A stretch of DNA of 64,000 bases from an uncultured Clostridia bacterium (lineage in GTDB: Bacteria; Bacillota; Clostridia; Christensenellales; Borkfalkiaceae): assembly GCA_947589235.1 (NCBI GenBank), contig CANQAX010000003.1, positions 1-64,000 of the forward strand. Reading direction: 5' to 3'. Numbering within the stretch: position 1 is the first letter of the stretch; each line of letters begins with the position of its first letter. The notes under the pieces were generated by a model. The model was not told where the DNA came from, ran no database searches, and saw only the letters and a program-made list of their open reading frames with translations. Both the position numbers and the translations under genes were made by a program. This document shows positions 20,507 through 31,303 of this stretch, one piece after another.

Positions 20507-22005
20507 AATTATCCAAACTCGGAGCGTGCGTCCTCGCGGGCGTCATGGCGATCCCCGTGTTTGCGGGCTGTGCGGGAAAGTGGACGGAGGGGGACTTCAA
20601 CAACGACGTCGACCTCAACCAGAACGACACGAGCGACCGCAGCGGCTGGGTGCTCCGCGAGCGCCCGTCCGCCGATTCGTTCGCGGACAAGGACCTCTAC
20701 ATCACCTATTTCAACGGCGGATACGGCGGGGCATGGCTCGAGGAGATGGCGACGACGTTTGAAGCGGACTATCCCGGCGTCAGGGTGCACCTCAACCCCA
20801 CGAACGACGTAAATACGACGCTCGAGGTCGAGCTCGAGGAATCTCCCTACGATATCTACATCAGTCAGGACATCGCATGGGAGTATCTCGGCGCGCGCGG
20901 GTTGCTCGCCGATCTCACGGGGCTGTACGACTCCGTCATCTACACGGATACGGCGAACGGCGACCTCGGGATCCGCTTCCGCGATTTGCTCGTGCCCGCC
21001 TCCTTGGCGTGTTCCTCCTATCAGGGGAAGTACTACAAGGTAGCGCAGATCCAAGGCGCGGGCGGCATCATCTACAACAAGACGATGTTCGATCAAAATG
21101 GCTGGCAGGTCCCCGAGACGTACGAGCAGCTGCAGGCGCTCTGCGAGACCATCGTCTCGGCGGGCAAAGTTCCCTTCCTCGTGGCGGGCTCGGAGGGGTA
21201 CCTCTGGGATAGCCTCGTCCACGACTGGTGGATCCAGATCGCGGGGCAGGAGGAGTTCAGCCGCCTCTATGCGGGGAACGACAAGGAGTGCTGGAACCCC
21301 GCCGTCTACCCCTATCACAAGAAGGCGTACCAATATTGGTATGACCTGTTCGTGAGGAACAAGGACAGGTATCTCTATCCCGGGTTTGAAGGGCTCGACA
21401 ATCTCATGGCGAACTCCGCCTTCCTGAACGGTCTCGCGGCGATGATGCCCGCGACCGCTTGGTCGTTGAACGAGCTCGGTAAGGACATGGTGGCGGAGGT
21501 CGGAATCGACGTCGGGCTCATTCCTACGCCCTACGTCCCGGAAGCGAAGAAGGACGAGAACGGAAACTTCATCCGCGTCTGCTACGACGTCGCGGGGCGG
21601 GACTCCATCGTCGTCGCCGAAAAGGGCAACAAGGACCTCGCGACCGAGTTTCTCAAGTGGATGAGCGAGACCGAGCACGCGCTCATCTTCCCCAAGAACG
21701 TCTCGGGTACCCTCATGGGATTCAAGTACGAGACGGAGACGCTCATCGCCGAAAATTCGCCCTATTGCGAGTTTACATGGGACAGGGATATGTTCAAACT
21801 GCTCGGGGAGGCGTCCTTCCGCAGCACGGGCTATTCGACGAGCTACCTCTTCATCGACAAGAAGGTCGCCGATTACCCGCTCGGCAACAAGTATCTCGAT
21901 TGCTTCACCAACTACGGGAAGCCCACCGAGCTCACGGTGAACAAGATCTTCGACGACGCGTGGAACGAAGTCAACGGGCATTGGGACAGCTGGCAGCTCG
22001 TCTGA
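20503..22005 (+). CDS. Extracellular solute-binding lipoprotein (sugar ABC transporter)
   Basis: Lipobox VFAGC; AGGIIYNKTMFDQNGWQVPETYEQLQALCETI typical of family 1 SBPs. Confidence 0.9.
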   Translation: MKLSKLGACVLAGVMAIPVFAGCAGKWTEGDFNNDVDLNQNDTSDRSGWVLRERPSADSFADKDLYITYFNGGYGGAWLEEMATTFEADYPGVRVHLNPTNDVNTTLEVELEESPYDIYISQDIAWEYLGARGLLADLTGLYDSVIYTDTANGDLGIRFRDLLVPASLACSSYQGKYYKVAQIQGAGGIIYNKTMFDQNGWQVPETYEQLQALCETIVSAGKVPFLVAGSEGYLWDSLVHDWWIQIAGQEEFSRLYAGNDKECWNPAVYPYHKKAYQYWYDLFVRNKDRYLYPGFEGLDNLMANSAFLNGLAAMMPATAWSLNELGKDMVAEVGIDVGLIPTPYVPEAKKDENGNFIRVCYDVAGRDSIVVAEKGNKDLATEFLKWMSETEHALIFPKNVSGTLMGFKYETETLIAENSPYCEFTWDRDMFKLLGEASFRSTGYSTSYLFIDKKVADYPLGNKYLDCFTNYGKPTELTVNKIFDDAWNEVNGHWDSWQLV

Positions 22006-22026
22006 CGGAAGAGCAGGGGAAACCGC

Positions 22027-22911
22027 ATGGAAAAGACCAAGGGAAAAGAGCATAAGATCCGCAGGCGGTATAACCTGAGCGTGGGAGCCGTCGTCTTTAT
22101 CTGCGTGCTCCTCGCCTATCCCGTGATCCACTTTCTGATCACATGGGTGTATATCAACTCGCAGACGATTGCGCTCTCCTTCACGCGGTACAACCCCGTC
22201 GTGAACGACTATCAGATCCCGAACGACATCTTCTACAACTACAAGATGTGGATCGACCGCTTTCTGCACGACGAGCGGTATTCCTCCATTCTTTGGAATT
22301 CGGCGCTCTACGTCCCCGTGACCTGCGGCATCACATTGCCGCTCTCGGTGGTATGCTCCTACTTCCTGTATAAGGACTTGCCCGGGAAGAACTTCTTCAA
22401 GGTCATCTACTTTCTGCCCTCCATTCTGCCCGTCGTCGTCCTCACGATGGCGTTCCGCCTCGGGTTCGACACCTTCGGATACGTGAATGCGCTGCTCCGC
22501 TTCATGGGCATCCAAAATCCGCCCATCTGGTACAACGTCGTTCTTCTCTCGGGCGCGATGGCGCGCATTCCCCAAGAGCTCGTCGAGGTGGGAAGGCTGG
22601 AGGGCATCAACTTCACGCAGGAGATGACCAAGGTCGTCATTCCGCTCGTGTGGCCGACGATCGTCACCCTCTTCACGGTGGGCATGAACACCGTCCTCAC
22701 CATCTACTTGCAGGCGTACTTCCTCATGGGCTCGGCGGAGGGCAACTTCAACACGGGCACCGTTGCGATGTACCTCTTCGGCAACTACTCCAACCAGCAG
22801 CAGGTCCCGCAGCTCGCGGCGTTCGGGCTCCTTTGTTCCGTCATCTTTGTGCCGTTCATCTTCCTCGGCAGAAGAATTATGAACCATTTCTTCAGGGAGG
22901 TGGACTACTGA
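22027..22911 (+). CDS. Carbohydrate ABC transporter permease (MalF-type)
   Basis: Multi-TM; EAA-like loop ELVEVGRLEGINFTQEMTKVVIPLVWP. Confidence 0.9.
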   Translation: MEKTKGKEHKIRRRYNLSVGAVVFICVLLAYPVIHFLITWVYINSQTIALSFTRYNPVVNDYQIPNDIFYNYKMWIDRFLHDERYSSILWNSALYVPVTCGITLPLSVVCSYFLYKDLPGKNFFKVIYFLPSILPVVVLTMAFRLGFDTFGYVNALLRFMGIQNPPIWYNVVLLSGAMARIPQELVEVGRLEGINFTQEMTKVVIPLVWPTIVTLFTVGMNTVLTIYLQAYFLMGSAEGNFNTGTVAMYLFGNYSNQQQVPQLAAFGLLCSVIFVPFIFLGRRIMNHFFREVDY

Positions 22912-23861
22912 TGGACGCATCGAAGAGAGAACTCCGCGCCCGCCTCAAAAAGGTCGCCCGCGAACAGAGGGAAAAGAGGACGACGGTGCAGAAGGTCGTC
23001 CTGTGGGTGGTATTCGGCATCTTCGTCCTGTATGCCGTCTCCCTGCTCATTCCCTTCCTGTGGCTGCTCCTCAACTCGTTCAAGACCCGTCTCGAATTCT
23101 CGGCGGGGGTCGTGAGCGGGAACGGCGGGCTCTCCTTCCCGAAGGAATTCGACATCTCCAACTACTATGAGGCGCTCATCGGCTTCCGCGTGCGGGTCGG
23201 CTCGGGCGAGAGCGCGCGCAACGTCAACCTTCTCGGCATGTTCGGGTACAGCATTCTGCTCACGGCGACGACGACCTTCCTCGAAGTGTTCTTCTCCGCC
23301 GCGACGGCGTACATCATGGCGAAGTACAACTTCCCCGGGAAGGGCTTCATTTTCGCGATGGTACTCATCTCCATGGTCGTTCCCATCGTGGGGTCCCTGC
23401 CCGTCATGTACCGCTTCATGGGGAAGATCGGTCTGCGCAACACCCTCCCGGGCGTATGGTTCGTCTATGTGAGCGGATTCGGCTTCGGATTCCTCCTCAT
23501 GAACGCGCACTTCAAGGGCATTCCGTGGACGTATGCCGAGGCGGCGCAGATCGACGGCGCAAGCCATTTCGGCATCTTCTTCCGCATCATGCTGCCGATG
23601 TCCGTCCCGCAGCTCCTGTCCCTTGCGATCATCACGGCAATCGGCTACTGGAACGACTATGCGACCCCCAAAATTTATCTGCCCTCCATGCCGACGGTGG
23701 CGGTGGGGCTGGACTCCCTCACGAAGGAAATTCAAAAAACGAGCGATTATCCTTTGATGTTCTCCTGCATGCTCGTGGCGATCGTCCCCATTCTGGTCGT
23801 GTTCGCTTGCTTCCAGAAGGTGATCATCTCCAACGTCGTTGCGGGCGGGATCAAGGGCTAA
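22911..23861 (+). CDS. Carbohydrate ABC transporter permease (MalG-type)
   Basis: EAA loop TYAEAAQIDGASHFGIFFRIMLPMSVP. Confidence 0.9.
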   Translation: MDASKRELRARLKKVAREQREKRTTVQKVVLWVVFGIFVLYAVSLLIPFLWLLLNSFKTRLEFSAGVVSGNGGLSFPKEFDISNYYEALIGFRVRVGSGESARNVNLLGMFGYSILLTATTTFLEVFFSAATAYIMAKYNFPGKGFIFAMVLISMVVPIVGSLPVMYRFMGKIGLRNTLPGVWFVYVSGFGFGFLLMNAHFKGIPWTYAEAAQIDGASHFGIFFRIMLPMSVPQLLSLAIITAIGYWNDYATPKIYLPSMPTVAVGLDSLTKEIQKTSDYPLMFSCMLVAIVPILVVFACFQKVIISNVVAGGIKG

Positions 23862-23880
23862 CGGAATAAGGAGGAACATT

Positions 23881-26800
23881 ATGAAAAAGGCAAGGTGGAT
23901 CACGGCACTGCTCGTCGCGGCATTGAGTTGCTCCGTTGCGGGCGTTGCGGTAGCGTGCGGCGGCGATGACGAACCGCCCGAACACACGACACATCCCGAT
24001 GCGAACGGCGACGGGCTGTGCGACATCGGCGGGGAAGCAATCACGCCGTCCGGCGAGGGACCCGGTCCCGAAGGACCCGGCGGCGAAGAGAAACCCGCCC
24101 CGACTTCCATCTCGATCACCAATGAGGCGAACCCTCACCCCGGCGCATTCGAGATCACGGTCGAGGTGCAGCCAGCGGGGGCGGACGCCTCGTTCACCGC
24201 TGCGCTCATCGGGGAGCACACGCTCGTGTCCCTCTCGGACAACGAGGTCGCGATCTCGGAGGACATCGACGACGGCTATGAGTTCACCGTCGAGGTGACT
24301 TCCGCCGTTGCGCCCGCCGTGAAGGCGCAAAAGACGTTCACCGTGGACAACCGTCCCGAAGAGGGCGTGCACATCACGACGCTCCAGCGCACCGTGGACG
24401 CACAGCAGAACGAGGGCAAGCTGCAGCTCCGCTACACCGTCTGGCCCGAACAGGACGTCACCTTCTCCTTGGAGGAGGCGTGCGCGGGCGTCACGGTCTC
24501 CGGCGAAGGGCTCATCTCGCTCGACCCCATGGTCGACAACCGCATCACCTTCACCGTGAGGGCGGCATCTGCGGACGGGCAGTATTCGGACACCGTCACG
24601 ATGGAAGTCAAGAACGAAGTCGAACGCGAGATCGCGGATGAGACGGCGCTCCGCGCCATCTGGACGGGGAACAACGAGCAGAGCGTCCGCAACATGCGGA
24701 ACTTCTACAAGCTCACCTCGGACATCGCGCTCACCTCGCCTTGGACGCTCGCCATCGGCTACGATTCGAGCAACGAGGCGTACGAGGGCTTCACGGGCTC
24801 CTTCAACGGAAACGGTCACACCATCTCCAACTTCAACATGAATGCGGGGTGGAACAGCGGTCTCTTCTACCGCATCGGCGAGGGCGGCATCGTCAAGAAC
24901 CTTGCCCTCACGAGCGGAAAGGGCGCGGGTGAGGGCGTCAAGGGCATGTTCTCCGGTCCCTTCGCGGGGTACCTTCTCGGCACCATCGAGAACTGTATCG
25001 CCGACGTGCGCGTGGATTCCGACAGGAGCAACGCGGGCGTGACGCAGCCGATGGGCACCTTCCTCGGCACGCTCACCCCGACGGGAAAGATCTACAATTC
25101 CATCTCGCTCGGGCAGGCATACGTCGACAAGACGGGGGAAGCGAACCCCGATATCACGCGCGATTCGGGCTTTGTCGCCTCGTTCACCGGCTCGGTGTTC
25201 GAGAACTGCGTCAAGGCGACCTATTCGCTCGAGGGAACGAGCAACTTCGTGCTCGGGCACAACGGCGCGGGCACGACCGTGGAGGGATTCTTCAAGACGA
25301 TGGCGGAGCTCCGCACGGCTGCGACCTATCCCGAATATGACGAGGAGACGGGCATCGGCTTCGACCGCGACATCTGGCGCATCGTCGACGGAGCCCTTCC
25401 CTGCCTCAAGAACGACAACTTCGCCGAGCCCGCATCCGTTGCGGTCACCTTCGGCGGGGAGGAAGTGACAGATGAGAGCATCACGGTCGAGCACGGCAGG
25501 TATGCCGTCCTCGCGACCGTCAAGGACGGGGAGGGGAGCGAGGCGCATGTGCCGCAGTCCGTCGAAATCGTCCTTGCCGCCTCCGACGGCGCGGAAGAGG
25601 GCGCGTTCACGCTCTCGGGCAATGAAGTCGTCGTCGACGGCACGCTCGCAAAGCTCGGCGACACCTGCACGGTCACCGTCACTTCGCTCTATCAGCCGTC
25701 CGCGACCGTCACGTTCACCCTCGAATATGACGCGCGGCTCGCGGTCGTCGTGAGCGGGCTCCCCGAATTTGCGGAGTACACCGTCTCGGGCGGCACGCTC
25801 GACCTTTCGGAGTACGTCACCGTGCTCAACGGCTCGGATGCGGAACTTACTTTCACGCTCTCGGAGGAGCTCGCGGGCGTCACGCTCACCGAGGCGGGCG
25901 TCCTCACGCTCACCGCGGAGAGCGACAACACGTCGGTCATCAAATTCACCGTGGCGGCGGAGCTCGGCGACCAGAGCGCGACCTCGGATGAATGCGAACT
26001 TCCCGTCAAGAATCTCGTCCCCAAGGCAATTTCCTCGGCGGACCAGTTCAATGCAATTTGGACGGGCGACAATGCGCTCTCCCGTGTGCACATGCACAAC
26101 AATTACGTCCTCACGCAGGATATCGACCTCGGCGGCGAGGCGAGGGTGATGGGCATCGCGGCGGACGGCGTCGACGGCTACGGTCTGTTCGGCACGCTCG
26201 ACGGCGCGGGGTACACGCTCTCGTGGACGAACACGGTTGAGGTCGGCTGGAACAGCGGCTTCATTCCCAAGGTGGAAGAGGGCGGCGTCATCAAGAATTT
26301 GAACTTCAAGGGCACCGTCAAGGGCGCCATCTGCGGTCCCATCGGCCTCGTCTGCGGCACCGTTGAAAATTGCTTCTTCGACGTGACGGTCATCGCGACG
26401 AACGCAAATCAGCAATACGGGAGCGCGGTCGGCATTCTCGGCGGGCACGGCGTCATCCGCAACCTCATCTCCGTCGGCGAAGTCACCGGCGTCGAGGCGG
26501 GCGGCAGCGCGGTCTACGGCAAGACGTTCGGAACATCCTCGACCGCGATGGGCACGGCAACGAATTGCTATGCGCTCGAGGGGACCGTCAAGAACGAGGC
26601 TCCCACCGACAAGGATTCGGTCACGGAGGAAAACATCGGGACGCTCACCGAGGAAGAAATGCGGACGGCTGCCACCTTCGACGGTTGGGATACCGACGTG
26701 TGGTACTTCGGAGACGGCGCCTATCCCACCCTCAAATACGACGGCTTCCAAGCTCCTGCGAGCATTTCGGCGAAGATCGCGCATGAAAGCGGCGGCGAAG

Positions 26801-28140
26801 TGACGGAGACGGACGGAAAGTACGTCCTCACGGTGGACAGCTATACCGTTAACGACGTCTCCATTCTCCCCGCGGGCGCGGTCGATGAATGGGCGGTCAA
26901 GCTCACGGGCGCGGAGGAGTGCGTCGAGCTCGTCGGCGAGAACGGCTTCCGCGTCAACGCGAATGCCGTCAACAACACGGAATTTACGGTCACCGTGTAC
27001 TCGAAGTTCAATCCGAGCATCAAGGTGGAATTCGCCTGCCGTATCGAGAGCTCGACGGAGCTTGGGGACATCACGGCTTCCTTCGGCGACGACACCCCCG
27101 AGACGCTCACCTATACGCAGGGCGGACCCAATGAGTTTGACCTCACCGAGTATCTCGACATCGAAAACGGGAGCGGAAACTACACCGTGACGCTTGCTAT
27201 CGGCGAGGCGGAAGGCTACGCCGCTGCGGGCGTGAGCACGGACGGCGCCAAAGTCGTACTCTCCGCGGAATGCGACAACACGGCGAAGTTCACCGTGACC
27301 GCGACCGTGCAGGACACCGCTGCCGAAAAGTCGGCGACGACCGCACCCGTCACGATTGAGATCGTGAACGAGGAGTTCAAGGAGTTGAACACGGAGGATG
27401 ACTTCAAGGCGATCTGGACGGGCAACAACGCCATCAGCCACGTCCACATGCACAACAACTACATCTTCATGAGCGACATCACCTTGAACGGCGCGACAAA
27501 GGTAGGGCTCGGCATTGACGACAAGAGCGAAGTGACGCAGGAAAACGGCTACGGCATTTTCGGAACGTGGGACGGCAACGGGCATGAACTGTACTGGACA
27601 GGCGGGCTCTCCGTCGGCTGGAACAGCGGTCTCATCGCCAAGCTCGAACAGGGCGGCGTCGTCAAGAATCTCAAGTTCTCGGGCACCATTTCGGGCACCA
27701 TCGCGGGCACGTTCGGCTTGGTCAACGGCACCGTCGAAAACTGCCTGTTCAATGTGACCGTTTCGGGCACCCATGCGTTGCAGCCGAACGGCGCCATTGC
27801 GGCTGCCATCGGAGCAAACGGCACGATCCGCCACTGTATCGTGACGGGTTCGGTGACCTTCTCCACGGAGAACACCAACGGGTTCCTCTACGGGAAATCC
27901 CACGGCACGTCGGAAGATGCTCCCGCGACCGTCAGTGACGTCTACGGAATTACGGGCAACGTCTTTGCCGCCCTTCCTTCCGACAAGGCGAACGTCACCG
28001 AGACGAACGTCGCTTTGAAGTCTGAGGACGAGCTCAAGGTGGACGGAGAGGACCCCGTCTACAGCGGCTGGGACACGACGGTCTGGAAGTTTACTGCGGG
28101 CGAACTCCCCGCACTCAATCGGGGCTGCACCCGCGGCTAA
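23881..28140 (+). CDS. Large secreted protein with three tandem beta-helix-like modules
   Basis: 1419 aa; signal peptide ending VAVACGG; Ca-binding-like DANGDGLCDIGGEAI; three repeats of AIWTGNN..HMHNNY..DI..GYGIFGT.DGNGH...VGWNSGL..K.E.GGVVKNL.F.GT..G.I.G..GLV.GTVENC. Confidence 0.85.
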   Translation: MKKARWITALLVAALSCSVAGVAVACGGDDEPPEHTTHPDANGDGLCDIGGEAITPSGEGPGPEGPGGEEKPAPTSISITNEANPHPGAFEITVEVQPAGADASFTAALIGEHTLVSLSDNEVAISEDIDDGYEFTVEVTSAVAPAVKAQKTFTVDNRPEEGVHITTLQRTVDAQQNEGKLQLRYTVWPEQDVTFSLEEACAGVTVSGEGLISLDPMVDNRITFTVRAASADGQYSDTVTMEVKNEVEREIADETALRAIWTGNNEQSVRNMRNFYKLTSDIALTSPWTLAIGYDSSNEAYEGFTGSFNGNGHTISNFNMNAGWNSGLFYRIGEGGIVKNLALTSGKGAGEGVKGMFSGPFAGYLLGTIENCIADVRVDSDRSNAGVTQPMGTFLGTLTPTGKIYNSISLGQAYVDKTGEANPDITRDSGFVASFTGSVFENCVKATYSLEGTSNFVLGHNGAGTTVEGFFKTMAELRTAATYPEYDEETGIGFDRDIWRIVDGALPCLKNDNFAEPASVAVTFGGEEVTDESITVEHGRYAVLATVKDGEGSEAHVPQSVEIVLAASDGAEEGAFTLSGNEVVVDGTLAKLGDTCTVTVTSLYQPSATVTFTLEYDARLAVVVSGLPEFAEYTVSGGTLDLSEYVTVLNGSDAELTFTLSEELAGVTLTEAGVLTLTAESDNTSVIKFTVAAELGDQSATSDECELPVKNLVPKAISSADQFNAIWTGDNALSRVHMHNNYVLTQDIDLGGEARVMGIAADGVDGYGLFGTLDGAGYTLSWTNTVEVGWNSGFIPKVEEGGVIKNLNFKGTVKGAICGPIGLVCGTVENCFFDVTVIATNANQQYGSAVGILGGHGVIRNLISVGEVTGVEAGGSAVYGKTFGTSSTAMGTATNCYALEGTVKNEAPTDKDSVTEENIGTLTEEEMRTAATFDGWDTDVWYFGDGAYPTLKYDGFQAPASISAKIAHESGGEVTETDGKYVLTVDSYTVNDVSILPAGAVDEWAVKLTGAEECVELVGENGFRVNANAVNNTEFTVTVYSKFNPSIKVEFACRIESSTELGDITASFGDDTPETLTYTQGGPNEFDLTEYLDIENGSGNYTVTLAIGEAEGYAAAGVSTDGAKVVLSAECDNTAKFTVTATVQDTAAEKSATTAPVTIEIVNEEFKELNTEDDFKAIWTGNNAISHVHMHNNYIFMSDITLNGATKVGLGIDDKSEVTQENGYGIFGTWDGNGHELYWTGGLSVGWNSGLIAKLEQGGVVKNLKFSGTISGTIAGTFGLVNGTVENCLFNVTVSGTHALQPNGAIAAAIGANGTIRHCIVTGSVTFSTENTNGFLYGKSHGTSEDAPATVSDVYGITGNVFAALPSDKANVTETNVALKSEDELKVDGEDPVYSGWDTTVWKFTAGELPALNRGCTRG

Positions 28141-28167
28141 CTGTATTTCCCCCCTTGTACGGAGATC

Positions 28168-28199
28168 TGGCACGATTTTCGGGTCGGATCTTCGTGCCA
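28168..28199 (+). promoter_or_regulatory. Intercistronic hairpin
   Basis: TGGCACGA - 16 nt - TCGTGCCA, between the repeat protein and the GH20-like gene; no clear T-tract. Confidence 0.5.
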
Positions 28200-28217
28200 C
28201 GTTTGAGAGGTGATCGC

Positions 28218-30116
28218 ATGCAACTGAAATGGAGAATTTTACAGCTCGATCTCGCGCGCCAAAAGGAGACGGTCTCCTATATCGAGCGATATGCGGACTT
28301 CGCGGCGGCTCACGGCTATAACGCCCTTCTTCTCTATCTCGAGAACGCCGTCCGCACGCCGAGCACGCCCTTCTTCCGCGAGGAGGAGACGTACTCGGAG
28401 GAGGAGATCAAAAAAATCGTCTCCTACTGCGAGGAAAAGGGGCTCGAGGTCATTCCCGCGCTCGAAAACTTGGGACACCTCGAAAAGTTCTTCCTCTATC
28501 CCGAGCTCGCGCCGCTCTCCGAACTGTACCGCGACCGTTCGGCGGGGAGGGGATTCGACCCCTTCCCGCTGGGCGCGTGCGGCTGCGTGAGCGAGCCCGA
28601 ACTCAACAAATTCTTCGACAGATACCTCACCGAGGTCATCTCGCTCTTCCCCGGGAAATACGTGCACATGGGCTTGGACGAGCCCTTCGACTTTGCCGTG
28701 TGCAAGAAGTGCCGCGCCCGCCTCGAGGCGGGGGAGACCAAGCGGGAGCTCTTCTTAAAGCAAATTCTGCACAGCCGCGAGCTGTGCCGCTCGCTCGGAA
28801 AGACGATGATGATGTGGGATGACTTCTTCGAGTATGCGGACGTCCTCTGCCTGCTCCCGCGCGACATCGTCCTCTGCAACTGGAACTATGTCTTTATCGG
28901 CGACGAGCCCGCGGGTCACTGGACCAACCGAATCAGGCGGGACTGGTTCCGCCTCTATGACGAGCTCGGCTTTTCCTACCTCTTCTGTACCTATGCGCAC
29001 CGCGCCTCCTCCGCCTACAACGTGGAGACCTTCACCGCGTATGCCGAAAAATTCCACCCCATTGGGGCAATTATGACGGCATGGAGGCGCTCCGACTCCT
29101 TCTATTTGGGCGCCTATCCCGTCATCGCCTATGCGGGAGACCTGTGGAGCGGCAAATCATCCCGCCGCGCCGACGTGTATGCCTCGGTTCTGAAGAGCCG
29201 CAGGGCGGCGGAACTGCTCTCGGCGGCAAACCTCGTCGAGTGCCCCTGCCGCATGCCTTCGGATAAGGTCTGCGAGGGGGACAACATGGTGAAGCTCGTC
29301 TACCGCGAGGCGCTCCTCCCGCTCGCTATGAAACTTCGCGCCCTTGCGTGCAGAGCGAGGGGGGAGGGGAAGGACATTCTGACGGACATCGCGGACTACG
29401 TCACCGAGATCGAAGTGGGGCTGCGCCTTGCCAAGCTCTCGGAAAAACTCTTCGACTGCCGCGAGCGCGGCATTTCGCCGCAAACTCTCTTGCCCGAGCT
29501 CGAGGAGATCGATTCCCTCGTCCGCTTCGTAAAGCGGCATGCGACCGCCCTGTGGAAAAAATACCGCGGCGGGATCGTGAGCTGCCGCAACGAATTTTCC
29601 GAAAAATTCCGAAGATACCGCCACGAGATAGGGGCTTTGCGCGTGGCGTGTTCCCGCACCGAGAGGACGGGCGTCCTCTTCCTCGACCTCATGCTCTACG
29701 ACGCCTATCCCACCGTCCGCGGCGAAGTCGTGCTCGGCTATGCGGACGGCACGCGGGAGACCGCATACAGGGGCTCCCTGAAGCCCACCTTCGCCCTCTT
29801 CGACTTGGGCGGGTGCTACACCTACCGCTTCGCCGTGAAGGACGTTCCGCCCGCCTATGCGGAATTGACCGTGACGGGCGAGGGCGCGCACTATGCGACG
29901 CATTTCCGCTGCGTCGCGCAGGGCAAGAAGTATCTTCCCGTCCGCGCGGAAGTCCTCTCGGGGAAGGTCGAGCAGGCGGAAAATTTGCTCTATGACGACA
30001 CCCGCGCCGCAAAGCTCGGCGAGGAGGACGGCTTGAAACACTTCGAGGACATCGCTCTCTCCAAGGAAAGGCACGCCGTGCGGGTATGGTTTTCGGGCGA
30101 GGGGGAGAGGGCATGA
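28218..30116 (+). CDS. GH20-like family hydrolase (beta-N-acetylhexosaminidase type), cytoplasmic
   Basis: TIM-barrel-like; YVHMGLDEPFD resembles the GH20 D-E catalytic pair; no signal peptide. Confidence 0.7.
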   Translation: MQLKWRILQLDLARQKETVSYIERYADFAAAHGYNALLLYLENAVRTPSTPFFREEETYSEEEIKKIVSYCEEKGLEVIPALENLGHLEKFFLYPELAPLSELYRDRSAGRGFDPFPLGACGCVSEPELNKFFDRYLTEVISLFPGKYVHMGLDEPFDFAVCKKCRARLEAGETKRELFLKQILHSRELCRSLGKTMMMWDDFFEYADVLCLLPRDIVLCNWNYVFIGDEPAGHWTNRIRRDWFRLYDELGFSYLFCTYAHRASSAYNVETFTAYAEKFHPIGAIMTAWRRSDSFYLGAYPVIAYAGDLWSGKSSRRADVYASVLKSRRAAELLSAANLVECPCRMPSDKVCEGDNMVKLVYREALLPLAMKLRALACRARGEGKDILTDIADYVTEIEVGLRLAKLSEKLFDCRERGISPQTLLPELEEIDSLVRFVKRHATALWKKYRGGIVSCRNEFSEKFRRYRHEIGALRVACSRTERTGVLFLDLMLYDAYPTVRGEVVLGYADGTRETAYRGSLKPTFALFDLGGCYTYRFAVKDVPPAYAELTVTGEGAHYATHFRCVAQGKKYLPVRAEVLSGKVEQAENLLYDDTRAAKLGEEDGLKHFEDIALSKERHAVRVWFSGEGERA

Positions 30117-31303
30117 GGATACGGATCCGAAGCGACCGCATTGTGGCGGGCGAAGAGCTCCGTTCGGGCTACGTCTATTGCGAGGACGGACGCATTTCCG
30201 CCGTGACGGAGAAGGAACTTCCCTTTGACATCGAGTACGACGCCGCGGGCGGATACCTTGCGGCGGGCTTTGTCGACACGCACGTCCACGGCGGCGCGGG
30301 CGCAGACTTTACCGAATGCACGGAGGAGGAAGCGATGCGCGCCGTCGCATTCCACCGCTCCCACGGCACGACGGCGATGCTGCCGACGACGCTTGCCTCC
30401 GACCGTGAACGCACGTCGCGCGCCCTTGAGGTTTTGAAGGGCGCGAAGGAACACGGCGCGCGGGAGATCGCGGGGGTGCACATCGAGGGACCCTACCTCG
30501 CGCCCTCGATGGCGGGCGCGCAGAATGCCGCCTTTCTCACCGACCCCGTCGAAGAGGACTATTTCGCCCTCTTGGAGAAATTCGGCGGGTTCATCAGGAA
30601 GTGGACGTATGCGCCCGAACGGGACAAAAATGCGCGCTTCTGCCGCACCCTGACACGGTACGGCGTTCTGCCCTCCGCGGGGCATACCGCGGCGACCTAC
30701 GCGGACATGGTAGGGGCATTTTCCGCGGGAATGCGCAGCGTTACCCATCTCTACTCCTGCACTTCGACCATCACGCGCGAGGGCGGATACCGCCGCCTCG
30801 GCGCAACCGAATGCGCCTATCTCTTCGACGAGGTCACCGCCGAGCTCATCGCGGACGGCAGACACGTCCCGCCCGAGCTCATCCGCCTCGTGTTCAAACT
30901 CAAGGGCGCGGAGCACATCGCCCTCGTGACCGACGCGATCTCCGCGGCGGGGAGCGGGGAGAGGGAGGGCACGCTCAACGGCGTTCCCTACATCGTCGAG
31001 GACGGGGTCGCAAAACTTGCGGACCGCTCCGCATTTGCGGGGAGCGTCGCGACGACGGACGGGCTCGTGCGCGAATGCGTCCGCGCGGGCATTCCGCTCT
31101 TCGAGGCGGTCCGCGCCGCTTCCGAGACGCCCGCCCGCATGTTGGGCTTGAACAAGGGAAAGATCGAGGTCGGCTACGACGCGGACCTCGTGATCTTCGA
31201 CGGCGACATCCGCATCAAAAGAGTGTTTGTCGGCGGCGAGGCGTTTGACGGGGCATTTTCTTCGCCAAGCGGCAAAAAAATCACTGTATCGGAGGAACTA
31301 TGA
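30113..31303 (+). CDS. nagA: N-acetylglucosamine-6-phosphate deacetylase
   Basis: GFVDTHVHGGAGADFTE, GVHIEGPYL, SAGHTAA, VTDAISAAG motifs. Confidence 0.93.
   Translation: MRIRIRSDRIVAGEELRSGYVYCEDGRISAVTEKELPFDIEYDAAGGYLAAGFVDTHVHGGAGADFTECTEEEAMRAVAFHRSHGTTAMLPTTLASDRERTSRALEVLKGAKEHGAREIAGVHIEGPYLAPSMAGAQNAAFLTDPVEEDYFALLEKFGGFIRKWTYAPERDKNARFCRTLTRYGVLPSAGHTAATYADMVGAFSAGMRSVTHLYSCTSTITREGGYRRLGATECAYLFDEVTAELIADGRHVPPELIRLVFKLKGAEHIALVTDAISAAGSGEREGTLNGVPYIVEDGVAKLADRSAFAGSVATTDGLVRECVRAGIPLFEAVRAASETPARMLGLNKGKIEVGYDADLVIFDGDIRIKRVFVGGEAFDGAFSSPSGKKITVSEEL

Noticed and set aside
20509-22920. 803-aa minus-strand ORF
   Set aside because: Antisense to clear SBP and permease genes; no domain-like sequence.
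23851-28200. 1449-aa minus-strand ORF antisense to the giant lipoprotein
   Set aside because: Mirrors codon structure of the high-GC sense gene; composition is Arg/Glu/Val-rich nonsense without motifs. The + strand ORF has a signal peptide and repeats.
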